Part shown: positions 32,300 through 43,039 of the stretch, piece after piece | Numbering within the stretch: the stretch's first letter is position 1 | Layout of the letters: every line of letters starts with the position of its first letter | NCBI GenBank assembly: GCA_024449915.1 | Contig: JAMZAV010000302.1 | Coordinates: forward strand, 186,001-250,000 | DNA length: 64,000 bases | Source: Sweltsa coloradensis | Taxonomy: Eukaryota; Arthropoda; Insecta; Plecoptera; Chloroperlidae | Direction: 5' to 3' | Made by a program: the position numbers and the translations under genes | The notes under the pieces: generated by a model | The model's database searches: none | Told to the model about the DNA's origin: nothing | The model's input: only the letters and a program-made list of their open reading frames with translations

Positions 32300-33900
32300 T
32301 TTCAACAGAATAGAGCGGTGATGGCGTCGCTTCACTCCAGACATTAGACATCTCAATAACCGTAGCGTACACTGAATATAGGGGATGAACAATCTTGCTC
32401 TGGTGTACTTGGTACTAAGCTTCTCACGATTTATTAGGCGAACAATAATTTGAAATGGTGTCAAGTAATTGCATCATGAGATCTAGGAATGACCTATGTG
32501 TTCTGAAGTAGATAGTTGATAATTGAAGCTATCCTTTCAGGTGGATGGTTATGTAAATCCACCTTTAAGGGTTCAAAGCTATAGTATCTATTGCTGTTTT
32601 GCCATGGTGCTTTCCGAGTTTTTACACAATCTAAAATCTAATAAATTATTAAGATGTTAGGAAACAACACTTATTTTATACAGATAAACTTATATAATTG
32701 CATAATATTATCTACAACATTTAAAAATTAAACTAATGGCAGCAAATATTCTTCGAGGGTGGTTCGACTTCAATTAAAAATAATTGATATTCAATTCATT
32801 TATCCCGATTAAAATGGATTTCGAAACACAACGCTTCATTTTGTAACCCTCATCATTTTCAAGTGAGATCAATGTGGAATTTGCAATATATCGAGGCTTT
32901 TGAAGCACACAATATTTTTAATTGCATGTTCGAACTTTTTGAGTGGTTGAATGATTCAAGAGTGCATTTATGTAATATAGTTTATTGTTATGTAAAATTA
33001 ACGAATTATTGGAAATGAATGACTAATTATTTCCCATTTGAATATAGATACGCCAAAATAATTACCAATTTAAGCTTTTAATTAAGCATGCAATATCACT
33101 AAATAACAACAAAACAGATGAGTTCATGGTTTATTTTAATTTAATGAGTTGAACATCAAATACATCGATATCTGTTGTTGATACACATATAAAAGTGAAT
33201 TCTCGCTATCTCTGAAATATCTCTGAATTCTTGCTATCTCTGTTACAATTCAAAGGTTTGGCATAATATGTGACGTCTGGTAGGCATGTGAACGGAAAAT
33301 GTACTACAACGAGAGTTGTATGGTTAGTGTGTGAGGGAGGGGGGAGTTGGGGGATGACTGACGAGTAGAAACGTCCCACGAGAATGCATTTCATATCTTA
33401 CAGACGATTGCCCGGAAAACCATCTTACTAATACCTTTCCATCTTGCGCTCGCATCCACTGTATAGCGTTCGATACTATGAATGCCTGAATGTAGGCAAA
33501 TGATACAGAAATGTCAATATCACTTTTTTGGCGTATGTTTCTACATCCAATACAATATAAAGTATGTCATAAACTTGACGTGGTCTTGGCTGTTACCTTG
33601 CATGTCAAATTCTAAGCACTAGGCATCAATTTTATTTCAATCACTCAAGATATAAACGATTGTTTTCAAATTTATTGAAGTACTGCATGAAATATAAAAA
33701 GTACTTTTATGAAGCAAGGAAACTTCAGAGTAGGTAATTATTAAATGTAAGTTTGTTGTTTTGTTCAGCCACAATGTAATACAATGCAAAATACATATGT
33801 ATTATCTTTATTTACATCTAGCATGGGTACTGGAGTATGAAAATAAGAAGCAAAGCCGCTTGAACAACAAATAATCGAAGAATACTCATACAGTGTTACA
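32300..33900. other. Unannotated stretch
   Basis: Two short chance frames (32270-32464 and 33206-33394, both minus). A GGGAGGGGGGAGTTGGGGG purine run lies at 33334-33352. Nothing else was recognised. Confidence 0.5.
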
Positions 33901-33904
33901 TAAA

Positions 33905-34155
33905 CAGTGAAATATCTTGATGGAGGTACCGAGTACACATAAATGCATATTTAATAAAGTAAAAGTCCCACCTTCTGACCCCAGGGTCACCAAACGCATT
34001 CTGTATTTTTCTTGTTGAAGGTCAATGCCAATAAAAACAAACGCATGTCAATGAGAGATCATGCTCGGTTTATATAGTGACACGTGACACTTTACACACG
34101 GACAGACGGATGAACGGATGCTGAGAAAAGTGATGCTTATGTAAGCGTCGCTTCA
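33905..34155 (-). repeat. Dispersed repeat family D, inverted copy 5
   Basis: On the minus strand: AAGCGACGCTTACATAAGC, CATCCGTTCATCCGTCTGTC, CACGTGTCACTATATAAACC, a CATGCGTTTGTTTTTATTGG block, GGTGACCCTGGGGTCAG, and an altered end GTACTCGGTACCTCC. It differs from plus copies by point changes and small indels. Confidence 0.65.
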
Positions 34156-34589
34156 TTACAAATATTTCTATATCAAAGCATTAAGGTAAGGTTTAAAACA
34201 AAGGCCTGTCTCAAAACCTGTAGGTAAATGGGAAAACAATTAGTTCTACTTGTTAAATTGAAAGGGAGTATTTAAATATTACCTTGCCTAAATTTGACAT
34301 CATAACTTTCGAGGACAATTCTAAAAATACTCTTAAGATTTTCTCAACGAAGGGCTGTACATGTTTCGTGTTTGCTTGTAGCAGTGGTATTTCCACTGCC
34401 TGGCACATTGCACGATGCAGATAGGAACATCTTCAACTATTAACCTGCAAGTTACTCTATTAGCGGTTATCTCAATATCTATATTTCCTAGTTTGATTTA
34501 CCCTACTAGGATGTCTCTGGGCCGTTCTTTGTGCTCTCAAGGGCCTATAATGCAATAATACACTGCTATTAATTTTAAACGTTTTACGA

Positions 34590-34725
34590 GCTTGTGGTTT
34601 ACTCTCGGGGGAAGGGGCGTGAGCAGTGGCGGGCTTGGGGGGGGGGGGCGGAGAGTTCGACCCATAGCTTCCTTCCGCCACCAACAACCAGGGCCTAGCC
34701 ACGCGATCGGATCGTTTTGCAACTT
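34590..34725. other. GC-rich block with G12 run
   Basis: A GC-rich patch with a run of 12 Gs at 34637-34648 and GCCACGCGATCGGATCG. Chance frames on both strands (34472-34827) arise because stops are rare here. No role can be assigned. Confidence 0.35.
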
Positions 34726-35114
34726 GCCCCATTTTATCGGATTAAACACAAAATTTAATAATTCGTTTCGTTTGAAAATAGACGGATATTTTGACGTAGT
34801 GGAATGATAAAATCCAATAATAGACATTCTTAATGGAACTTGCTATCATTTTTAACAATTTCCAAACTTGTCGTTATGATTATAGAGTACATGGGTACAC
34901 CGATATTAGTGGCGCAATAACTTACGCTAGTAAATATTGATGTTGAGATATAAAGTAACTACTTTTAGAAATTCAAAGTATTCTTTGTCCGTATAAAAAT
35001 ATTTTGAAAGTTAGTATACAAAAGTACCTCATTGAGCTGCTTATAAAATATTTGAAATTCATAATTGAAAAGCACATTGTTGTACATCATTCTAAACTTT
35101 TTTTATTCCACAAT

Positions 35115-35146
35115 ATTCTGACCCGGCACCTCCACCAAAGACAGTT
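35115..35146 (+). repeat. Family D end fragment
   Basis: GACCCGGCACCTCCACCAAA is identical to the terminus of full-length copies. The upstream body is not recognisable. Confidence 0.6.
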
Positions 35147-35248
35147 TTAATATTTCCACAACTGCTGTACGTATTTGACTCAGATGACATTTTTTCGTAG
35201 CTAATTATGAAATAAAGCTGTAAGAAAGGATACACGCCCAAACAAATC

Positions 35249-35731
35249 TTATGCTTTATTCGACCGGAGTTCCTCTATGAGTGCAATCAGGGACAGTGGA
35301 CCTTGATTTGTCTTCAAGACCGAGTACAACGATTTCAGTGCCTCAAAGCACTATTTTTTAAAATCTACATACAAAATTGTGTCTAGGAATGCACGGATAT
35401 GTTTCGGATAAATTATATAGAGGCTAGTTTTTCTGCCTATAGTAATAATTATTTGTTGCCAGCACGTTGGGAAATATTCCGAGGCTAAATTGATAGGTTG
35501 TTTAATATCCTTAGTTCTGTCAAACTCTTCCAATGCCAAAGTTGATGACGCAATTGACAGTTTCCGTATAAACTCTGTAAAAATCACAGACACCAAATTT
35601 ACCACTATGTTCAACAATTGCCAGGGAGGGACTATTATTATTACTTTGAATTGAACATAGGACAATAATGCACTTATTTTGACTGTTCTACTGTTCTTTG
35701 CCGTCTGAGTAGCAAAACTCAAGCTGAACAT
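35249..35731 (-). pseudogene. 161-codon frame with one in-frame stop, unknown
   Basis: From ATG at 35731 the frame runs 126 codons to a TAG at 35351-35353, then stays open in the same frame for 33 codons to a TAA at 35249-35251. The first part has a hydrophobic stretch (VIIIVPPWQLLNIVVNLVSV) that could be membrane-spanning. The part after the TAG (EALKSLYSVLKTNQGPLSLI..) has a more coding-like amino acid mix and more G/C at third positions. I recognise no family. Alternatives are a decayed coding sequence, a TE protein remnant, or chance, since one such frame is roughly expected in 64 kb of this composition. Confidence 0.2.
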
Positions 35732-35749
35732 GTCACTATAGAGTTAAAA

Positions 35750-38090
35750 TAGTACTATCGCACCACAGTACTACTTAAACTCCATGATAACACTGAGGGC
35801 AACTTCATATCAGTTCAGAGGAATACGCCGTAGAATATAATGAAGAATACTTTCACAGTAAAAATTACTTACATTTTACATTTGAATATTTTTCCTAGTC
35901 ACTCGTGATTGAGCACGTGAATGCGGGGCTTGTCACAGATGTGTCCCATTTGTAACACAAAATATGAGAGAGTTATCTTACGCGTTGTGTTTTATATCCA
36001 CCATAAAAATTGCATGCATGGTAATATAACGTGAAGACAGCACCATGAATAAAGCAGAAGTCATTGTTTGTTCGGATGGACTTGGCAAAAGGTTTACTCC
36101 TTCACTCTTTATTTATATTTAGTGTGCAGGTACACGCGATATATTATAAAGTACTTTATCCGAAGGGGTAATGAAGCCAAGTCCTAGTCATTCCACTTGC
36201 GTTGTGAAACTCCTCGTGAATGTTATTCAAATAACGATATTTAGTGTTGTTTTAGTATTTTAAATCTCCAGCTCATGTATTTAAAGCAATGTAGCTGAAA
36301 ACACACACGTTCAAAAGTTTTTATAACTGAAACCGGCATTTATCGGCGAACACATTTATGAATTTGAAAATGAAAGGAAAAAATTTGAACCGTCATGTTT
36401 GTTCTAAGTCAATGGAAAAAAACTGGTTATGGTTATGCGGTTTTGCATGATTGCTATCCACAACGGGTTGCACACACAACTTTGGGAATTACCTACGTGT
36501 ATAACGGATATTTCAGCTTAAAGTCTTTCATTTTTTAAGTTGACCGCTATGATAAATGGACTTTAAGCGGCTAAATGTCTCATGTTCACGCAGGGAAATT
36601 TATTGAGCCGATGAAGAGTGATTAATGAATGCTGATGCAGATTAGGGAGAATGAATGGGAATCGATATGACTTACTCCGGATGATATTTACCAAGGTGAC
36701 CGCTGGCTACACCATCCTCTGCACCGCAGAACAAACCATGCTCCAAACATCCTGAGCCCAGATGAAGCGTTGAAACTCAGGGTTTACATGACACTCGATG
36801 GTAGTGTGCGTTTTTTTTTATATGGCTTTAAAGGGGTTAGTTTTGATGTTTTTATCACGTAAATATTAAAATTTATAGATGGTACCATACAGCAATGTTT
36901 GAACATGACAAAAATAGAGCCAGACAAACGCATAAGGCCTAAATCAACTTGAACGTATTTTTTTTTAGCATAACAACCATCTGTTTGCGTTAAGGTAGTT
37001 ATTTTGTGCAGTGCTGAAATAAAGAAGGTAAAAAGTTGTTTACTTGAAAACAAAAAAAAAACGAATTATTGTAGTTTTGGTTTCTGAAACATTATGCATA
37101 TTGATTTCAGTTAGAATTTTACTTTGAATGGAATTTCATAATCATTTTATAAAATGGCTATTTAATTATTTTTGCGTCACGAACTTATGTGGTAGGTTTT
37201 AAAGTAAAATACACATTGATAAAATTAGTTTGTAAACCTATTCCTATTACCCAAAAATTTACACAATGAAATTATACAATACTTTTATTTCATAAATTAA
37301 TAGCTATGCTATATGGTAACAAATCAAGCTAAGTCAGTATAATGTTGAAGTCTGATACCATGTTCCTTTAGTATTGTCACCTCTAGATACTAGACCGAAC
37401 ACTTTCCATGGACTGGGATAAAAATTACATTTTATCATAACGTATTTTCTAAAGATATAAAAGTTAATTTTTTTCCCAATAATCACATAAACCAATTAAT
37501 ACTTAAACTACAGAAAACTTTGACAACTTTTCTTAACTTTAAGTGGTAAAAACTCTGCCCCTTTGTTGACTGTAACGTTCTGGAGTTCTGGAGCTAAACC
37601 ATGTATTTAAAGCAATTCAAGCGTAAAATAGAACTTAGCGTACTTTCTTTAGCATTCGTCGTGTAAAGCAACGTGTCTGAAAAGTTATCTTCGGCTTTTT
37701 ACGACTGTCAATCGATTCCCCCAACGATTAACTGAGTCTTCGGGTATGACCAAGAATACCGTAAGAAACTGGATTGATTAAAGTTACATACTATACTCAA
37801 ATATGAAAACACACGACACAAATTAATATAATATATTGGGCATTGGGGATAGGGGATAGCGATTCTATGATGCACATACAAATTTCTTCAGAATTATGTT
37901 GATGTCATTCTTCCGTAATAAACACAAACTGTACTACATTTAGATGGTATCAAATACGAATAACCACGAAGACCTAAGATATTTCAAATAATATTATGTT
38001 AAACCTAGTTAATAACAATTTGATTCAAAAATACTATATATGAGTGTCTTTTAACTTGCAAGATTTTTTCTGATGAAAGTATAATAGTTT
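35750..38090. other. AT-rich stretch, nothing recognised
   Basis: An E-box-containing GAGCACGTGAATGCGGGG lies at about 35913-35930 and a GC-balanced patch at 36690-36780. The 89-codon minus frame at 36784-37053 is of chance length. No repeat was recognised. Confidence 0.45.
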
Positions 38091-38124
38091 AGTCCATGCG
38101 ATCAGTCACTAAAGCGAGATCGCC

Positions 38125-38200
38125 TGCGATGGCTCAACAAGTCACGTCCGAAACACAAGACCCCAAAGATGGAAATTGGGTTCAAATTCCACCTAAAGCA
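38125..38200 (+). pseudogene. Degenerate tRNA-like sequence
   Basis: An A-box-like GATGGCTCAACAAG and, about 50 bp later, a B-box-like GGGTTCAAATTCC (38178-38190) have tRNA-like spacing. No acceptor stem can be drawn. It may be an old SINE head. Confidence 0.25.
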
Positions 38201-38204
38201 AATA

Positions 38205-39285
38205 TTTAGTAAATTTTCCTTTATTATCGTATACGACACGGTCTTATCTCATCAGGTAAAAAAAATGCGTTTATGGGTACTTTCATCAACATTATCAAAA
38301 TCATCAAATTTGTTCAAGATAATATGAAATTTGGAGGCGTGTGACAGCACCAAAGTCATTTTTTATATTTATAGAATCAAAATAAGGTATTGGATGGATG
38401 TTAAACATCCAAATTATACAAAAAAGGTGTTTCTCTTCATATTTTGAGCCTAATCAACCGTTTCAAAGGAAGGTATCCTGCAACAATGTTTTTTTTAGCA
38501 CTATTTATTTACATGGGAAAGTATGTTACAATACCTACTCTAGGTATCACCTCACGATACTGATACGATCGTTGTACGTCCTCCTATTGTTCCCAAGTGT
38601 CTTGAAATGCAGGCGGATTACAACCACCGATTGGGGTAGGTTTGCGTGCAAGGCAATCAGCGCTGGAAGACCCTTCTTCCAAATTCTCCAAAACGCATGA
38701 CCATAGAGACGGTTTTGCACAAAACTTGACGCTGCTAGATTTATCGAGCAACTTTTGCACGAGATCAACAAGATTATATATTTATTTCGTAGTTGTGAAT
38801 GGGACTAAGATGATACTTTAAGAAAGTGTGTTTTCCTTGCAAGTCCTATGTTCATGGGTGAATGAAAGTTTAATCTTCTACAATCTACAAGTTTATATCC
38901 TTATAAAAAGTATAATTTTATCACGGTAAAACATGTTTAATACACGAACGTTGACACACATTCTACACACATTCTATAATATGTACATGAATTGGTATAA
39001 TTTTTTGATAATATTTAACATTCATCTTATTATTACTTCTTTCTGCTTAGGCCATAACAGGTTAAATGTTTTTTTTATTTATTTACCACTTTCATTATCT
39101 ACATCTGTTCTGTGTATTCACGCCACATTTACGACACAACATTTTCAGAAATATTCAATTAAAATCTCCGGAATAAAATCATAATTAATTAACCTGAAAT
39201 TTGACTGTACAAAAAAGGAATTTATTTCGTTGGTAAAATAATTTTTATATGAATCAAGAGCTTGTATTTGTGTAGTTGTTGTTTA
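38205..39285. other. Unannotated stretch
   Basis: A more GC-rich part at 38560-38720 is open in several frames at once, including a 100-codon frame at 38398-38700, without a recognisable domain. The rest is AT-rich. Confidence 0.4.
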
Positions 39286-39289
39286 TTCG

Positions 39290-39600
39290 AGTAGGCCTCC
39301 GCCCTCTGCACATCGGCTTACGCGTGCATTATGTAAAAGTCATTACTCTGCCATCACGTTGGCGGCGGTGCCGTTACACGGCCTAGTTTCGCGTATTTCG
39401 CTTCTCTAAAGCCCAACATCACGTCTAAACAAGCCTGGAATGATCTAATCACAGTTATCGCACATTTCATTGGCGAAATTACTTTCCAAAGTTGCGTACG
39501 TGCACAGCATTGCAGCTGCGACTGCCGCACGCACATCCCCACGCATAAAACATCACTGTTTACAATCCCAGTCACACATTCGGGATTTCGGGGCTCGCTT
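39290..39600. other. CpG-rich patch, candidate regulatory region
   Basis: About 300 bp with many CpGs (GCTTACGCGTGC, GGCGGCGGTGCCG, TTGCGTACGTGC) in AT-rich surroundings. A minus frame of 73 codons (39354-39575) is open, but its Cys-rich translation has no known pattern. Promoter, enhancer or element remnant are all possible. Confidence 0.3.
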
Positions 39601-39604
39601 TAAA

Positions 39605-41115
39605 CGATATAAAAGTGGAAAATAGAATACTGATAAAAAGTAAACACGTTCAAGTGCATAATTTCATGATTCTACTCCTGTAATAAATTGCTTGGTAGAC
39701 GCTAGACTAGAGGTTTCATGTAGGATTATTCGTTGGTGAGCATTAATATTGAAGTAAAACGAAAATATAAAGATTAACTTTAGAAGTCACACACAAAACA
39801 CATAACGTACGGTCCTATTTAGTTCGTAAGTTGTGCTTGTTGTTTTTAAACGTTGTTGAAGGTCATCTAGACAACTTAAGAACATTGATAATAGGAGTCG
39901 ATAATGTTATTAATTATTAAAGAGAATACGATTCAATAACATGACAGTATTCAAGTTATTATTTTAGTACCAGCACTTTCTTTGTTGATATCATTCCTGA
40001 TAACGTGGCTGAATAGACTGCAAGAACGTTTTCGAAAACCAATTGTATGATTTAAAAAAATCGCTCTATGCAGTGTGGGTAGAGTTTGTGAGAAGTCACT
40101 GACACGCAGACTGGATGCAGTGAAACTGTCTTTGAAGCTTTAGCTTCCCTCACTTAATTAAAGTTAACAATATAAGAAACACAAAAAATAATCCAATTTC
40201 CTTTACGGCCTTTCACAAGGTTCAGACGTACTCGATCTCGACCGTTGTTGAACCTTAATGTTGCAACAAGGTTTCCCTACTAAAAGACATCAAATTGAAT
40301 TAAGGCAGAAAATTGCAAGATATGTATCTTTGTACAATGAAAGATCTGAAATTAAAAAGTTAATCTTCTTAGAAATTCTTAGCAAAGACAAAAAGCTCTT
40401 CACAATTTTGTTCTAAGACTTCTAAAAATAACAGAATATTAATTTTATTACAGCGAAGAACATAATAAAAGCTATGGAACAATTTATTTGTCTCTCATGC
40501 TGTTGAATTTTCTTCGTTAGAAACAGTATTATTTCTGTTAACAATTTAAAATCCGGTTGTCGACTTAATATATTTCAAAGTAGGAAAGGGGAAAAATAAT
40601 AAAAATGTTGTATGAACCGATGACAACCCAGGAAAAAGAATTATTAAATATTATTTAATGCGTTTATTTTGAAAATACTGAATCAATTCCGGTAATTTGT
40701 CTTTCGCTATACCTTGGATACAGCGGAAGTCCTAGGCATATTTTACTTCTACGCATTACTTACTGCATTCAACTGAGTTGTTAAATCGCCAGTTGCTCAT
40801 GAAATATTAGATAGCATAAACCTTTTATATGAATGGGCCCAACCATGCGTTACGTTTGCAAATATATTTCCAATCGCCTTTCATTCCTAAACGACTAGAC
40901 GTAATTTGTCAAACTGAACAGTGAACGCTTCGCCCATTCCACGGTAAAACCCAAGCTACAGAAATACATTTTAATAAAACACATACTTTTCTTCATTTAA
41001 ATTTTCTTACTTAGGGTATGCCATGGTATGCCAACAACAGAAACAAATCACAATATAAAATTATTGATGTAGCTTTATTGCACAAAATCAAGTTACATAT
41101 CAAAAGCTGATTGTT
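39605..41115. other. AT-rich stretch, nothing recognised
   Basis: No frame of 60 codons or more before 41011 and no shared repeat were noticed. Confidence 0.5.
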
Positions 41116-41186
41116 ATTATTGAACGAGTGAGCGTAGCGAACGTAGTGATTTCCATTCGACTTAAACGGCCCTAATTGTTTTTCTG

Positions 41187-41217
41187 CGTGCGTGCGTGTG
41201 TGTGTGTGTGTGTGTGT
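41187..41217 (+). repeat. (GT)n microsatellite in B4
   Basis: A GT run within the family B unit; the equivalent run in the second copy (42177-42202) has a similar length. Confidence 0.95.
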
Positions 41218-41655
41218 ACGTTGAAAATCAGCCGAATCGCTGAACAGATTGCGCTGAAATTTTAAACAGACATCCGGTACGAGTTTATTAAGAACTGCTA
41301 ACAAATTCAGCAAGATTCATTGCGATTTAAACCTACAAGAAATGATAAACTGAAAAATAGACTTCCAATGTTTAGAAATTATTTTAACGACAATGTTTTA
41401 GATTTTGAAAATATATTTTTTGTTTGTTTTTCGCCTGGCCGTGTAATGCCGTGCCCATGCAAGGTCAGTCGAATGTTGGACGTCAAGGTACCCCCAAATT
41501 CCGCTTATATGCAATGCATATTTTCACGTATTTCGTACTGGCTATGTTTACCATAGTAGGCCCTATTGCCACAGATGATGGACTACACTGCGTTATATGC
41601 ATTTCAAAACATGTTTAATTATTTTTTAAATACAATCTAGAAATTACAAAATCTT

Positions 41656-41737
41656 TCCCGACCAGGGGATTGAACCCACGTCTCCCACATTTCGGCTACA
41701 AGGGCGCTTTAGCCAACTAGACTAGGGAAACGCCAAA
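41656..41737 (-). pseudogene. tRNA-like block inside B4
   Basis: On the minus strand it shows an A-box-like TAGTCTAGTTGGCTAAAG, a loop CTTGTAG that would read anticodon TGT (Thr) but with unpaired stem, then GTGGGAGACGTGGGTTCAAT with a B box, and an end GGTCGGGAAAG that pairs with the 5' TTTCCC. It shares the words GTCTAGTT and GTGGGAGAC with the truncated tRNA-like sequence at 6.86 kb, so both probably come from the same tRNA-derived ancestor. Confidence 0.6.
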
Positions 41738-42104
41738 GTCGTAGTAAGACGAGTGAGCGAGTCATGTGGTGAGTACCCGCCGACCCGGGAACATTTGCAT
41801 TTAAGTTTGATAATTATATTCGTATAAATAATAGGGTATTGGTGGAAATCACTGTGCCGGAGGTTGCTGTTGTTGGCAGTCTTCAACTGAATATTCCGTG
41901 TGACTGCCGGGTCTTGCTTAATGGTAGATTGTTGTTCCGGGAGTTGTGTAAAAGTTTAGGCCATAGTTTAGGCCAAAATGCTCCACTGTAGCCTATGATA
42001 GGCTATAGGGAGGTCTAAGGTAAGGGGAAGAAAAGAAATGTTACCGGGTACTCAACACATGGCTCACTCACTCGTCCAACAACGACTTTGGCGTTTCCCT
42101 AGTT
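41725..42104. mobile_element. Long-TIR core within B4
   Basis: CTAGGGAAACGCCAAAGTCG at the left and its reverse complement at the right are parts of inverted repeats of about 58 bp that continue through GACGAGTGAGYGAG..CATGTG..TGAGTACCC. If taken as an independent MITE, the ends are TA|GGGAAACGCC and GGCGTTTCCC|TA, which would fit a TA target duplication. The same core, diverged inside, is at 42757-43037. Confidence 0.7.
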
Positions 42105-43037
42105 GAACGAGTGAGCGTATCGAACGTAGTGATTTCCATTCGACTTAAACGGCCCTAATTGTTTTTCTGCGTGCGTGCGTGTGTGTGTGTGTGTGTGTGT
42201 GTACGTTGAAAATCAGCCGAATCGCTGAACAGATTGCGCTGAAATTTTAAACAGACATCCGGTACGAGTTTATTGAGAACTGCTAACAAAATCAGCAAGA
42301 TTCATTGCGATTTAAACCTACAAGAAATGATAAACTGAAAAATAGACTTCCAATGTTTAGAAATTATTTTAACGACAATGTTTTAGATTTTGAAAAGATA
42401 TTTTTTGTTTGTTTTTCGCCTGGCCGTGAAATGCCGTGCCCATGCAAGGTCTGTCGAATGTTGGACGTCAAGGTACCCCCATATTCCGCTCGTAGATTGA
42501 GTAAACCTTGCAATATTTTCACGTATTTCGTACTGGCTATGTTTTCCATAGTATTGTCACAGATGATAGACTACACTGCGTTATATGCATTTCAAAACAT
42601 GTTTAATAATTTTTTAAATACAATTTAGGAATTACAAAATCTTTCCCGACCAGGGGATTTCTTTTTCTCTTCCTACTCGTTCTTTTCACTTTTTACTTTT
42701 TACTTTTTCAACTTCTCCGTGTAAAGCGGCCTTAAGGGCGCTTTAGCCAACTAGACTTGGGAAACGCCAAAGTCGTTGTTAGACGAGTGAGCGAGTCATG
42801 TGGTGAGTACCCGGGAACATTTGCATTTATGTTTGATATTTATATTCGTATAAATAATGTTTTTTTTTTTTTTAAGTTTAGTAGGTATACGGGCGCGTCA
42901 ACTGTAAGACCAATGCGCCTCTCTAGGCTATGGTAGGTTAGGTAGGCCTAATGTGGGGGGAAGAAAAGTAATGTAACCGGGTACTCAACACATGGCTCAC
43001 TCACTCGTTTAACAACGACTTTGACGTTTCCTTAGTA
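42103..43037 (+). mobile_element. Family B relative, tandem copy 2 (B5)
   Basis: It begins TTGAACGAGTGAGCGTATCG directly after the CTAG of copy 1 and follows it closely to about 42660. It then differs in the tRNA-like block (see findings) and in the core (42757-43037), which ends AACAACGACTTTGACGTTTC and CTTAG, followed by T. The chance frame at 42305-42628 duplicates that at 41320. Confidence 0.7.
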
Positions 43038-43039
43038 AA

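Larger units (their letters stand above)
41119..42104 (+). mobile_element. Family B relative, tandem copy 1 (B4)
   Basis: It begins TTGAACGAGTGAGCGTAGCG, the counterpart of TTGGATGAGCGTAGCGAG in B1. It ends with CACTCGTCCAACAACG, ACTTTGGCGTTTCCCTAG (CTAG at 42101-42104). Inside, in order: a (GT)n run (41187-41217), a GCCGAATCGCTGAACAG word related to B1's GCTAAACCAATACTCCAA, an inverted tRNA-like block (41656-41737) and a long-TIR core (41725-42104). The following copy starts immediately at the CTAG, giving a head-to-tail array. Frames inside (41320-41618) are copied in both units but encode nothing recognised. Confidence 0.7.

Noticed and set aside
38612..38820. Possible plus-strand 3' exon after a TGCAG acceptor
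   Set aside because: The acceptor looks fair and about 70 codons are open, but several frames are open at once and there is no poly(A) signal nearby or recognisable motif.
41320..42628. Frames of 78 and 107 codons sharing the same N-terminal sequence
   Set aside because: They are copies of the same stretch in two tandem family B units. Sharing comes from duplication, and the frames diverge after indels.
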